This document shows positions 52,740 to 64,000 of a stretch of 64,000 nt of DNA, piece by piece. A model generated the notes under the pieces. It was not told the origin of the DNA, did no database searches, and saw only the letters and a list, made by a program, of their open reading frames with translations. The first letter of the stretch is position 1. The number at the start of each line of letters is the position of its first letter. This DNA comes from Acanthosepion lycidas (lineage: Eukaryota; Mollusca; Cephalopoda; Sepiida; Sepiidae), in NCBI GenBank assembly GCA_963932145.1, contig OZ010573.1:24687260-24751259 (forward strand), given 5' to 3'. The translations under genes were made by a program, and so were the position numbers.

Positions 52740-53215
52740 TCTAGATTCGAGCTAATCAATCTTCATTTCCCAGTACTGATAGAGTTCAAAAGCATCTACG
52801 CGGCCTGGTACCCGATTACTTTCCACTCTACAAATTCTCTCCTGCAGACGAAATCTCGCTATTTCCATGGCAAGTGTTTTGACGCGCTGTATTCATTAAT
52901 TCAACCAGTTGAGACCGTCACAGCTAAGGACCCACCATGCTACGTACACGGGAACAAATCATTTTCGTATCCATTAGGTAGGAGGAAGTCCCATTTGAGC
53001 AGCTTCTTCCTATGAACACCTATTTTGTGGAATACACTCCAGAGAGGATACTTCCCCAATCACGACAATCACATCCTCTTCATGTTTTGGGTCAACCATT
53101 ATCATTCTTATAACCTCAATCTGCACTTCTTACCTCACCCTCTTATGTTCATACAGAAATCTCATTCAGTAGACTACCTTGAGTGGCTCTTGGGCCTTAT
53201 GAACAAGGAGTAAGA
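52740..53215 (+). mobile_element. LINE family B 3' end
   Basis: GATAGAGTTCAAAAGCATCT, a WNTLQ/WNxLP-like segment at 53025 and the end CTACCTTGAGTGGCTCTTGG, GCCTTATGAAC. Parallel to 51620-52010. Confidence 0.65.
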
Positions 53216-53639
53216 AAAAAGTCTCTTCCGAGTTCAGCTTAGTCGATTAGGGAAAGGGAGACTGGAGTTGGAATCGTACAAATTCAGGAACACAAATCGT
53301 TTGAAAATTATCATTAGAAATCGTGTTTCTATTGTTTTACTTAGTGATTAAGAGTTTCTTTAGGGAGTCGAGATAGTATTGTGAATTTCGTCACAAATGC
53401 TTGGAATGAGAAAGTGATTATGGAATAAAGGACAAATAATAAATAAATAAGAGTTCATGAAATATCAGTTATTGTTCGTACAAATACGCAAATGCATAAG
53501 GCTAATCAAGTAAGTTAATAAAGTAATTACGTAAAGATTATGAAAACAATCATTCGTTTTCTTGTGTATAGCAGTGTTAAATTAATAATGATTTAAAGTA
53601 GCAGGCTGATTTAATAAAGTCGTAAAAAGAAAATGTCAG
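53216..53639. other. Unassigned interval
   Basis: Nothing recognised. Confidence 0.45.
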
Positions 53640-53955
53640 TTACAGTGTAAAAGCCAGAAACGAAAAGAGATTTAAAAATAGAAAAAGGAAAGAAGAAGAA
53701 GAATAGAGAATTGAGAGAAGGTAAAAACAAAGAGAGAGAGAGTAAAAAGAAAAAAAAGGATTAAACCGAAATAAAAAAGAACCCAGAAAAATGAGGAGGA
53801 GAGATGAAGAGAGAGCGAAACAAAGGCGAAGACAGTCAGGTGGGAGGAGGGGGTGAGAAAGTGAAAGAAAGAAAATGGCGACAAGAGACAGAAGTAGCAA
53901 GAGGAATAGACGAAGAAGAAATTGAAGTCAAATAGAGAGAACTAAAAAAGCGAAA
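53640..53955 (+). repeat. Polypurine tract
   Basis: About 300 bases, roughly 90 percent A/G on the plus strand, not tandem. Minus-strand ORFs here are Ser/Leu/Phe low complexity and are not genes. Confidence 0.8.
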
Positions 53956-54238
53956 AATATTGGGAAGTTATGTGCAACTCCTTTATTTAAAGACTGAAAT
54001 CTAATTCTTCTAAAGTTGAATGTCCAATAATTGAGTCAGACAAAATCGCAATGTTATTCATGTCGTTTATTCACTGATGACTTAAGCTATAAAACAATTG
54101 AGGTACTTTTTTTTTTTTTGCTGTAAAAAAAATACATATGCTTTGTTGAAATAAAAACATCGAGCTCTCTGTGGATCAGTTTTAATTAATATTACTAGGA
54201 TCCACCCGGATTATATACCAACGGATCGATTACCTGTA

Positions 54239-54295
<57 letters not shown>

Positions 54296-54449
54296 ATTAA
54301 TTACTTGACTTCGTTTCGTTATAATTTGAGAATTTACAAAGTTATTGAAAAAATACTGACATCCTTAAATAAACAACAAAATTTATATATTAGGTAAGAT
54401 ATGTACAAATGTGCTAGTTGCAAATATTTTTCTTATTTCTTATGTTTCC
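53956..54449. other. Unassigned with (TA)n 54246-54292
   Basis: A TA run of 47 bases; T-run at 54109-54119. Nothing else. Confidence 0.6.
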
Positions 54450-54620
54450 GTAGCAGGAGGGATAGACGAAAAAACGCATAACCTATCTAGCCAGATTGAG
54501 TAAATGGATGGCGGAGCAACATTAAGTACTGATCACAAAAAATATAGAATTTATTAAGAAATTGTGGAGATCCATGATCGCCTACGTCTTGAAGGGACAC
54601 TGTACGTAGAAGAAAAAGGC
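54450..54620 (+). mobile_element. RTE-like LINE 3' fragment
   Basis: GGAGGGATAGACGAAAAAACG, AAATGGATGGCGGAGCAACA and AAATTGTGGAGATCCATGAT with AAGGGACACTGTACGTAGA; matches the ends at 22560 and 43700. Confidence 0.7.
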
Positions 54621-55139
54621 TCAAATAAAATGTTACTTAAAAAAATATCAAGAACTGGTCAAATATTTTGAGTCAAGAAAAATAAAGTGATTTGAAGATA
54701 AAACATTTAAAATTAAAAAAAAAAAAATGTATTTATTTTATTTGGAACTAATTCTGATTTTTTTTTACAGTAAACGCCTCCTTCCAATCCGTCTAAATGG
54801 AGAATAAATTTAATGATTAAGGAACGAGCAGCGTTAACCATTTTTATTTATTATCATTATTATTATTATTTCAGTAGGACGTCGTTGTGTCCATCCAATA
54901 AATAAACGTCTTGTTTTGTCAAAATAATTGAATAAAATGTCTCTCTTACCTTTTCCCTTGAAACACCTTCTGGGAGAATAAGATATTGAGCATTTGGAAA
55001 ATCCGGAAGTAGAGTTCCTGTTTTTGAGCTTAGAGAGTACTTCCGGGTAAATCCTCCCTACAAAAAAAAAATATCTAAAATTTAGAAACATTTATTTTGT
55101 GTTTACATGAATGTTAGAAAAAAAAATAAAATAAAACAA
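54621..55139. other. Unassigned interval
   Basis: Nothing recognised. Confidence 0.45.
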
Positions 55140-55387
55140 AACAATCGCATGCAAATATCATTATTTTTGCCGAATCACCAGTATGAATCCCACTAAAATA
55201 ATTTCGGCCACGTGCAACATCTAAAATTTGCTTAGTAAAATGCTTTCACCTATATATACAGTGTAACCCGGATATAAGAGAGATTTTCTCTGGTCCCAAA
55301 TTAGAGCCATACTTACCTAAACAAAATAGACCAAACCCGGATATAAAAGACTTCTCCGGTCCCGACAACTCTCTTATATCCCGGTTA

Positions 55388-55435
<48 letters not shown>

Positions 55436-55662
55436 ATAAATAAATAAATAACACGTGTTAGTAAGCTAGTTTCCCAGCCGAATTGTGAGTTTGATCCTCA
55501 CTGGTTTTTCCTTCTATGCCACACTTAACAAATCAGTAATTGTTAGCAAGCTTGGCTCGCTAGACAAAGTAGTGAGATAGATCCTCCCTAAGAGCTCCAT
55601 ACTTGTGGCCTTGGAACATACCTAAACTACGCTTACTATATATATATATCTATATCTATCTA

Positions 55663-55715
<53 letters not shown>

Positions 55716-55810
55716 GCACACACAGTACTAGATCAGTTAGTGAATTCGATCCTTATTGCGTGCTCCATACTTTCAACCTTGTTACACATCTAAGTTACTT
55801 ACCCATACAA
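55140..55810 (+). mobile_element. Cluster of second-family SINEs with (TA)n spacers
   Basis: Four SINE pieces in one orientation: 55150-55245 (CGGCCACGTGCAACATCTAA), 55455-55530 (GAGTTTGATCCTCACTGG), 55540-55645 (GCAAGCTTGGCTCGCTAGAC, GAGCTCCATACTTGTGGCC) and 55735-55800 (GAATTCGATCCTTATTGCG). (TA)n runs at 55392-55428 and 55640-55724 and an (AAAT)n run at 55432-55451 separate them, and a MITE lies at 55259-55392. Each piece is partial. Confidence 0.6.
55259..55392. mobile_element. Pogo/Tigger-like MITE, 134 bp
   Basis: TIRs CAGTGTAACCCGGATATAAG and, inverted, TAGTGTAACCGGGATATAAG continue as AGAG on both sides. TA at 55257-55258 and 55393-55394. The inner part repeats the motif AACCCGGATATAAAAGAC. 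CAGT-starting, CCCGG-containing TIRs with a TA target are known from pogo-like elements. Confidence 0.75.
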
Positions 55811-57454
55811 ATCTTCAAATCAATTTTACCGACTGACATTTTCGTGATGGCTTAGGGCAACTTGGAAAATGGTGTATTATTCGACTATAGGGTTGGAAAG
55901 ATCTATAAACAAGTAGTTAAAGAAGCTTTCCTACCCCATAAGGTGCGAGTTCTTGTGTTAGATATCAACCTGGAATTTATACAGACACAATGTTTTTTTT
56001 TATATTGGATAGTTTCTTTATTCCAGACCGCCTTCAGTATGGATAAGGAACTCCATATTCATGACAAACTGATATGAGAGTGTTGGAACGTGTGTGTGTG
56101 TGTGTACATGTTGGGGGGGGGGGTAAGATAAGAGGATAAATAATTCCGTACCCTGAAAGATAAATGAATTTTGATCTAAAATTTTAATTGTATAATGTTC
56201 CGTCAGTATGATTTAATATTTACCACTAAGTTAAGTGAATTGTGTACATGTATTTTCATGTGCACACAGACATATAAAATGTTTCATTAAATAAAAATAA
56301 GACAACTTCTAAATAATATTCTTTCTCTTTATTGAACATATCATTTTTTGCTGTTTGAAAAGATCAGGTGATACAAATGTTAGGTTTGTCTGCATGAATC
56401 AGCAGAATCTAGCCCCGTTGTCCCTCTGCGATAATCGCCTCGTCAAATGCCCTCGGTCAATTTTCCGTTTTTCTTTCACAATATTTTGGAAGATAAAAAT
56501 AACAAATCAAATATATCTTCATGCCAGCCATCAAAATGGGATTTAGATGCCGTCTAGGGGTTTCTTATGTAAAGTCCTACCTAATCCGTCTTGCAAACCT
56601 TCTGCTTTAAGTAGTGTACTTAGTCAGCGCCTGCGCAGACGAGAAAGAGCCGTTCTGTTGTAACGGAGGCCAAGCGTCGAATGCCAAATACACTTAATTG
56701 ATTCTTCACGTTATTCAGAAAGAAGAACTGATCCTAGTGGGAATCTGTTGTGGTCATAATTTTTTTATTCAGTTATTTTTTTTTTTCATGGGGAGAAAAA
56801 GAAATCATCCCATTGGCAAATCCTGATTTCATTGAATATAGTTATTTATTTTTTAGCTTTTGTTGATATTATTTTGTAAACAAAATATATTAACACGTTC
56901 AGGGCAAACGGACATTTATTAGATTATTCGCGAAATTATTAGTTAAAGTATTAAACGATGTTTATTGTATAACACCACCCTTTTGGAAATTCATGCATTG
57001 TCTTTATTTCTTTTCCTTACACTATTATTCATAATATTAACTTAACATTTTTTTTCGTCTATGGTGAATCCCATTGTTCTACCCTTGGCACCCCCACTCA
57101 AAAAAATAAAAAAAGGAATATTGTTGATAATGGTATTACGCTGTTCGGAAAGTAACGTCGTAATTGTGGAGATTAAATATGTTTAATTTGTTAGTTTTGT
57201 GGGTAAAACTTAAGGCGTCGTTTATGTCAGACGATCTCTTAAGAGAACTTTTGTTATGTAATGTTCATCGAATGTAAAATAAAAACTGTTAATAATAACA
57301 TGAATGATAAAACAGTTCGAAATTAATAGTAATGCAAATGTTTAATCTATAATCATACTTATTAGAATCCCCAAATTAACTATGAAATAAACGATTTATA
57401 CCTTGTTTAAAGAATATAGGATTCAGAACGAAAAATGATGCAAATTACTAACCT
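55811..57454. other. Unassigned with an NRF1-like site
   Basis: Contains GCGCCTGCGCAG at 56627-56638, close to the NRF1 consensus, in a small CpG-containing patch (56590-56690). Also a G/T run at 56091-56122. No exon recognised. Confidence 0.35.
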
Positions 57455-57872
57455 GGCATCTTGACTTCAGTCACTTTCCCACCGCCGTGACATGGCTTCC
57501 CTCTGTCTTTTCTATAAATATTTAAATAGCAATTGTTCTAATGAGCTCTCTTCTTTGATACTTCAACTGCATAAATTTAAGCGTGCTACTAGATTGGCAA
57601 CTAGGGCTCACCGTTTTACTGTTGATCGAGCTAGATGTAACCGTTATATTCTAATAGTTTCTTTTCTCTTACTTCTCACCTGTGAATCTCTTCCGGTTTA
57701 TTGTCTTTCTGCTACCTACAATCTTTAACAATTTAAACGCAACACCAATCGCCATCTGTCTTATCAAATTCTTTTCTTTTATTGTCATTTCTCCTCACTA
57801 ACATCTTCTCATTCTCTTTCACTCCCAGTTACTCCTTTCGTCTTAGTGGCATTATCGCCTTGCTATACTTAA
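57455..57872 (+). pseudogene. LINE family A C-terminal fragment
   Basis: Frame at 57492-57650 reads MASLCLFYKYLNSNCSNELS, TRLATRAHRFTVD. It continues in other frames to CTTAGTGGCATTATCGCCTT, the family 3' end. The hairpin MITE copy 4 is inserted three bases beyond. Confidence 0.75.
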
Positions 57873-57875
57873 GTA

Positions 57876-57976
57876 TTAGGTTGGTGCAAAAATAATGACG
57901 TAATAATGTCGCTTTTTGACGTATTTTTAAGGTAAAAAAACGACATTATTACGTCATTATTTTTGCACTAACCTAA
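57876..57976. mobile_element. 101-bp palindromic mariner-type MITE, copy 4
   Basis: Same family as 672 and 20405, with TA at 57874-57875 and 57977-57978. Three or four substitutions near the loop and one near the right end (GCACTAACC) show it is a little older or independently diverged. Confidence 0.92.
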
Positions 57977-58044
57977 TATTATCGAATGCAGACGCATAGA
58001 CCTGAAGATAGAAGAATATATCGGAAAAAAACCCTGATAAAAAC

Positions 58045-58545
58045 AAAGATGAAGATGTTTTCCGAATCTTCTTTTATGCTGCGTGTCCCTTCAGGACGTG
58101 ATTGATCATGTCCCTCCACACTATTCTGTCCCTTATAGCTGTAAGCAATATTTGACTATTTATCTTCTTTCTGTACCCCCTGCTCTGCCATCCATTTACA
58201 CAAACTCATTAGGTATACTCGCTGTTTCTCGCTTCCCCTTCAATATATCCCGTGACTGTTAAGTTCTTCAAGCCCTTTTTCCTCATTATATGCCGCAAAA
58301 ATGTATAATTGTAAGCATAAATGTCTTTGTTCCTATTTTGCTTAAAACTTTCTCGTGGCTCAAATGTTCAGTCGATGGTATTCTAAGCGTTCATCTGTAG
58401 ATTTAAATTTCTGTTGCTTCGAGTGTTTTCTTCATCTGTCAGAAAATTGCCCAACATCTATACAGGTGGTCAGATTTGACACATCAGTTCAAAACGCTTT
58501 TATTTGTTTCTAGCGAAATTTTTCTACGTCTTAATACTTTTCCCG
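58045..58545 (-). pseudogene. RTE-like LINE 3' fragment
   Basis: Antisense on the plus strand: TCCCTTCAGGACGTGATTG, CTGCTCTGCCATCCATTTAC, CGTGACTGTTAAGTTCTTC, TTCATCTGTCAGAAAATTGC. Order matches 22690-22230 in reverse. Multiple stops. Confidence 0.7.
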
Positions 58546-58599
58546 AATACTTAATGAAGTTTGCTTCATCAATTAGTATCGGAACAGGGACACTATATC

Positions 58600-58866
58600 G
58601 ACAACACGAGGAAAAGAAAGAGAAACAAAAAAGGGGAAATCGAAGAAATTGAGAAGGAGAGAATATACCAAAGATAAAAGTGGAGGCAAGAAAGAAGGAA
58701 GTAAGAAAAGATGAGAGAGAGAGAGAAAACATGGGAAAAGAGATAAGAGAAGAAGGGTAGAGTTAGAGAAAGTGAATAAATGACAGATGAGAGACAGAGG
58801 TGAGAGAGAGAGTTAAGAATAGAAGAGAGAGAGAGAGAGTGTGTGTGTGTGTGTGTGTGTGTGTAA
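58600..58866 (+). repeat. Polypurine tract ending in (GA)n-(GT)n
   Basis: Predominantly A/G on the plus strand from 58605, with GA repeats at 58800-58838 and a GT run at 58839-58864. Confidence 0.85.
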
Positions 58867-59589
58867 AAGAAATTAAAACGGATGGAACCAAGTAAAAGAC
58901 TCCTTAACATATTTGTGCTTTGGAAGTTTGACTCATCGGGCCATTAACTGGAACAGGTTTATTTGATTTGGGATTTAAGCCAAAGAAAAGATGAAAAATA
59001 TTGAAAATAAATAAGGAGTCAAAAATAAATCTCCCATGATTGAGTTTTGGTGATTGATGCGCAAAGAAAGTTTAAGAAATAAATATCTAATCCGGATATT
59101 TACGAGGATTCTGGCGCATGAAATGAAAAAAAAAAAAAAATACGGGAAACGAGAGAAAAAAAGCAAAAACCTCGAAATAAACACCGACGGGAGGGTGAGA
59201 GAGAAGTGGCAGGTAAAAGAAGAAAGAGTGAAATAGAAAATATAACACAGCAAGAAAACTAATAGTAATAATGTCGTTATGTGTCTTAATTTGTTAAAAT
59301 TTGCTATATTTATTGGAGACTAGCTTAAAAGCGTTTAAGCTAGTTTCTGTGGAGAAAACTTGATTTGAACTTCGGCTTTTTCACGAGTTTGACAGTCCCT
59401 GGGTTTTCGTTTACACAGGACTTTCTTTTCCTTGCTGCAAACTTGGTACTTTTGATTGCAATCTGGTCCCCGTTACCTTTTAAAAGTTCAACACTAATTG
59501 TTCAGTTGCCATTTAATTTAAAGACAAAATAAAAATAATGCAAGAAAAACATAATAAAAAGAAACTAAAGAAAAATACCTTGTTAGTCT
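58867..59589. other. Unassigned with purine tract 59080-59240
   Basis: A shorter A/G-rich stretch and a small inverted pair (TAGCTTAAAAGCGTTTAAGCTA, 59321-59342). No element recognised. Confidence 0.5.
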
Positions 59590-59621
59590 TATCCAACAAA
59601 ATATACAACATCTGTGTGTGC

Positions 59622-59664
<43 letters not shown>

Positions 59665-59709
59665 TGTTGTATATTTTGTTGAATTCTGTTTTTTATATAT
59701 TTTGTCGGA

Positions 59710-59742
<33 letters not shown>

Positions 59743-59760
59743 GACTTTCATAATATATAT
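59590..59760. repeat. (TA)n hairpins
   Basis: TCCAACAAAATATACAACATC (59591-59611) and GATGTTGTATATTTTGTTG (59663-59681) are inverted around a TA run at 59622-59660. A second TA run (59713-59740) is flanked by CGGACTT on both sides. Confidence 0.85.
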
Positions 59761-59960
59761 ATATGTGTGTCTCTTTCTCCCCCTTTCTCTCTCGGCATAG
59801 TAAGTGTAAAAATAAAAGCTAAAGTTTAAAAATAAACTAAAAGCTTTAAATATAAAACAACCTGTCGAATACCAAAATCGACAGAGCGTAAATATAATAT
59901 AATATTATCAATATCAAAATACGCTACCCAGTTTCATGCAATAACAATCATTAGGCAGGC

Positions 59961-60019
<59 letters not shown>

Positions 60020-60289
60020 TTTGAGATTCAAATAGACGAAACAGGACGATTATCTTTTTGGAGAAAAAAATCTACCTAGGGCAACGTTAATTTAACCACA
60101 AGGGTTTTAATTTGAATATTTAATAAGAGAGGTGGTTGGAATAAGGATGTCCCGGGTCGGTTTTTCTCCCGCAAAGCATAATCGACAGCCCATTTATTTC
60201 AAACTTGAATTTAAGTTAAACAAGATACTCTGCAGGTTCAGAATGTCCTACTTTTTTCTCTTTTACACACATACAAAATTATATTATTT
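59761..60289. other. Unassigned with (CA)n 59963-60017
   Basis: A CA run of about 55 bases; nothing else recognised. Confidence 0.6.
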
Positions 60290-60430
60290 GATATCAGACT
60301 AATGACTTCATCTTTGTTGTAACTGTTACAACGTTTCTGCCGTTGTGCTCTCCGACCTTCTTCGGGTGCCTGTTGATCAGGGTAATATTCAGGGAATTTC
60401 GTACTGAACACTTTAATATAGTCTCTCTCT
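60290..60430 (-). mobile_element. Penelope-like terminal motif, copy 3
   Basis: GTTGTAACTGTTACAACG, then TTTCTGCCGTTGT and CTTCTTCGGGTGCC; same arrangement as 20740. Sequence beyond (AGGGAATTTCGTACTGAAC) also matches 20838-20850 (AGGGAATTCTGAACTGAAC), so the shared block is about 120 bp. Confidence 0.5.
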
Positions 60431-61232
60431 CTCTCTCTCATATATATGTATTATTCGTTACGGAGGAAGAGTGTTCAGTAATTAAGTTTGATGGTGGACT
60501 CCGACAATTTGAGCAACGTAGCAGTGGTCGTCATCGAATTACGGAATTCGTGAGTGATTTTCTGTTCCGACTGAATGGAATGAATGTTTAGATTTTACTC
60601 TTGACCATGGATTACATGTTCTCATCATTGAACCCAAAGTATCTAACCACTTTAAACGAACCGGATATCTCTGAGTCGCAGTAATTGTCGGCGTGTAACA
60701 TAACCATAGTGTAACTTTTCATTGACTATGTCAGATTGAAAGTTGTCATGTTAATGATTCTTATATGTATGACGGTAAAATTGGACTGTTACAACTTTGC
60801 GCATGCTGCATAACATTACGTTGGGTTGTTTTTCATTTATGATCCACTAGATGGATATCTTCAAATATCTGGCATAACCTAAAAATAAAATGTGTGAGTA
60901 TTTACACCTGCTTGTTATTTGTAAAGCTGGTCTTTGTACCAGCGAATATAAACATATCAAATGGCAAATATGTCACCACGTTATGGTTAAAATATGATTC
61001 CGTGTAAAAAAAAAAAGTGGGGTTCAAATTTAAAATTAGAGTTCCTAACATATTTAAACGCGCAGAATATAACCTCACCAGATCATTTCTGACCATAGGA
61101 AGAAACTCGAATGGCTAAGTTATTTAATATTTTTTAATATTAAATTTTATTTAAGCTTTACATGCTATTGAGAACTTTTACGGCATTTTTTTTAAATAAA
61201 AGTTAGCAGTTATTAGTTATAGGGGTGTTTAA

Positions 61233-61237
<5 letters not shown>
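60431..61237. other. Unassigned interval
   Basis: ORF at 60343-60591 has no motif. Nothing else seen. Confidence 0.45.

Positions 61238-61290
<53 letters not shown>
61238..61290. repeat. (TA)n microsatellite
   Basis: TA run of about 52 bases. Confidence 0.95.
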
Positions 61291-61291
<1 letters not shown>

Positions 61292-61374
61292 TAAAATTGA
61301 ATTCTCGGAAGTTGTGCATGAGCACGTTCGAACATTTACAATTTCCTTTTTCTTAAGCCGCAGATGAGATGAGT

Positions 61375-61790
61375 CATTAATTATCGAGCAGTAAACGAAG
61401 ATGTTCATGTTATACGATTTGCGGAAACGAGTGAAGAATCTGGAACAGCTCGTTAACATCAAGTTTTGTGTCAAGATTGGTAAAATTGCTCGTGCTCCTA
61501 CATATTGGAGTTTCGCAAGTTCATGTCTAAGAGATCTATTATAGAAATAAGCTATCCACCTTATTCATTAGACGTACCCCCATAGAATATGAAAAATTCA
61601 CTACTGGCACAAAGATTTGCTGATATCTATGATATCCAGCAACACGTGACTAAATTATTGAAAAGTATTCCGAAAAACGATTCCGAGAATGTCTCCAACA
61701 ATGGCACCGTCGTCTCACAAAATTGACATCAACAGAAGAGGAGTTTTGAAGGTGACAGCAACCAATAGCGCCCAGGTTAACAAATGTTTT
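61375..61790 (+). pseudogene. mariner transposase, internally deleted
   Basis: 61438-61490 reads LEQLVNIKFCVKIGKIA, the mariner N terminus. About 250 codons are missing. From about 61548 the C terminus resumes: YPPYSLDVPP, keeping the third catalytic Asp of DD34D, a stop, then AQRFADIYDIQQHVTKLLKS and IPKND. A one-base frameshift follows before FRECLQQWHRRLTK and a terminal EEEF. Both helix-turn-helix core and the first two catalytic Asp residues are lost. TIRs were not identified with confidence. Confidence 0.75.
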
Positions 61791-62454
61791 TTTTCCAAAC
61801 CCATTTCGGTAATTCAATTGTCACACCACATAAATATACACATTAACATACGTGGCCTGATCGGATATTTTTTAAATAAAAAGAAAGAAAGAAGTAAAAT
61901 GCCCGTAGATGCAGTCAAGTTTCGATAAGGCTTGTTGTAATAAGGTAGATCTGTTCCGATAAGACTTGTGGCGACGAGGCAATATACATGCCACAGAAAT
62001 CCAAGTCGGAACAACTGTTGACCTATTGCATATAGGATTAAATAATAATGTCAGCCTTTGTAACTATTATAATGTTAAGATTGGGATGATGGAAAGTTTT
62101 GGTATAATATTATCTCTGGTGACAGCGTGATTAACACATGCTGCTACATGGGATTTGTTTCAATTGACAATATAAAAGAAAAATATACATTTTTCCTCAA
62201 GAGAAAAAATTATAATTAATGTTTCTTGTTTCTAAAGCGAAAAATATTTACATGCCTGGTCTTTCGTAGTGAAAATATGCAATGGTTGAATAAGCTGAAA
62301 ACATTAGTCTTAATGAAAGTTTACAAAAGTAAAAAAAAATAAAAATATAATGAATCTAAGCATTGTTATGGATGTAGTTATGTCTGAGACAGTGTGAATA
62401 GACAAGTGAGAACGAAACAAAACAAAGAAAATTTTAATGAACGTAATATAAACA
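61791..62454. other. Unassigned interval
   Basis: Nothing recognised. Confidence 0.45.
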
Positions 62455-63867
62455 TATGCATATATATATAATGTTTACAGTAATATAGATAGTAATATAT
62501 ACATATATATAACATTTACAGTAATATATATAGTAATATATACATATACATATATATATATATATATATAACGTTTACAGTAATCTATACATATATATAT
62601 ATATATATATATATATGTAATGTTTATATTAATATATATATATAGTAATCTATACACATATATATGTAATGTTTATATTAATATATATATATAGTAATCT
62701 ATACACATATATGTAATGTTTATATTAATATATATATATATAGTAATCTATACACATATATATGTAATGTTTATATTAATATATATATATATATATAGTA
62801 ATCTATGCATATATATATATAATGTTTATATTAATATATATATATAGTAATCTATACATATATATATATAATGTTTATATTAATATATATATATATAGTA
62901 ATCTATACATATATATATATATATATAATGTTTATATTAATATATATATATAGTAATCTATACATATATATATAATGTTTATATTAATATATATATATAG
63001 TAATCTATACATATATATATATAATGTTTATATTAATATATATATATAGTAATCTATACATATATATATATATATAATGTTTATATTAATATATATATAT
63101 ATAGTAATCTATACATATATATATATATAATGTTTATATTAATATATATATATAGTAATCTATACATATATATATATAATGTTTATATTAATATATATAT
63201 ATAGTAATCTATACATATATATATATAATGTTTATATTAATATATATATATAGTAATCTATACATATATATATATAATGTTTATATTAATATATATATAT
63301 AGTAATCTATATATATATATATAATGTTTATATTAATATATATATATAGTAATTATACATATATATATATATATAATGTTTATATTAATATATATATATA
63401 GTAATCTATACATATATATATATATATAATGTTTATATTAATATATATATATAGTAATCTATACATATATATATATATATATAATGTTTATATTAATATA
63501 TATATAGTAATCTATACATATATATATAAGGTTTATATTAATATATATATATATATAGTAATCTATACATATATATATATAATGTTTATATTAATATATA
63601 TATATAGTAATCTATACATATATATATAATGTTTATATTAATATATATATATATATAGTAATCTATACATATATATATAATGTTTATATTAATATATATA
63701 TATATATAGTAATCTATACATATATATATAATGTTTATATTAATATATATATATATATAGTAATCTATACATATATATATATATAATGTTTATATTAATA
63801 TATATATAGTAATCTATACATATATATATATATAATGTTTATATTAATATATATATAGTAATCTATA

Positions 63868-63909
<42 letters not shown>

Positions 63910-64000
63910 GTTTATATTAATATATATATAGTAATCTACACATATATATATATATATAATGTTTATATTAATATATATATATAGTAATATATATATATAT
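62455..64000. repeat. AT satellite, ~50-bp units, runs off window
   Basis: About 27 tandem units of TAATGTTTATATTAATATAT, (TA)n, GTAATCTATACATATATA. Unit length varies mainly through the two TA stretches. The first units (62455-62600) differ, with GTTTACAGTAATATA. The array continues past base 64000. Apparent ORFs of Tyr and Ile are artefacts. Confidence 0.95.

Noticed and set aside
59518-59800. IYIYIY ORFs
   Set aside because: Translations of (TA)n; no coding signature in the unique parts.
62475-63629. Tyr/Ile-rich ORFs
   Set aside because: Translations of the AT satellite.

Overview
This is a gene-poor, AT-rich stretch of animal nuclear DNA. There are no operons, no intact long ORFs outside low-complexity sequence and no rRNA or intact tRNA genes. 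It does hold many short interspersed elements with Pol III boxes, decayed LINE, Penelope-like, Tc1/mariner and foldback elements, and (TA)n arrays. The mix of repeat families suggests a mollusc, most likely an octopod cephalopod. That is an inference from the repeat style, not from a conserved gene.

Layout. 0-7 kb: a Tc1 C-terminal remnant, a 102-bp hairpin MITE, a SINE, an 85-bp-arm foldback, a Tc1-type MITE and a 1.6-kb purine-rich minisatellite. 7-20 kb: dispersed LINE 3' ends from three families (called here A, B and an RTE-like family), the longest family A copy with a reverse transcriptase at 17590-19135, and at 12040-12140 the only convincing promoter-plus-first-exon candidate (CRE, two YY1-like sites, a short 14-codon ORF and a splice-donor-like end). 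20-27 kb: a second hairpin MITE, Penelope-like terminal motifs, an RTE-like LINE and a nearly complete 1.5-kb Tc1 element with IR/DR ends. 28-31 kb: a duplicated anonymous repeat, one copy of which is split by a 699-bp Mutator-like foldback element, then a Helitron-helicase remnant. 31-39 kb: a tRNA-like SINE, a degenerate family B LINE, several foldbacks, a full 365-bp Tc1 MITE, a possible host exon at about 37516-37619, a foldback carrying a class-II tRNA-like sequence, and a Penelope-like RT remnant. 40-50 kb: two chimeric 5S rRNA/tRNA SINEs (41.5 and 50.1 kb), rearranged Tc1 pieces, a Penelope GIY-YIG remnant, a second nearly complete Tc1 element (46717-48238) and a 70-bp perfect-palindrome MITE. 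50-64 kb: LINE ends, a SINE cluster with a pogo-like MITE, a fourth hairpin MITE, a mariner deletion relic and, running off the right edge, a 1.5-kb satellite of about 50-bp units.

No set of genes works together here. The window is best read as intergenic or intronic sequence built by successive transposon insertions, and much of its interest lies in nested insertions and repeat architecture. Every transposase and reverse transcriptase seen is broken by stops, frameshifts, truncation or loss of a catalytic residue. Homology calls rest on motifs recognised by eye; no database search was possible.
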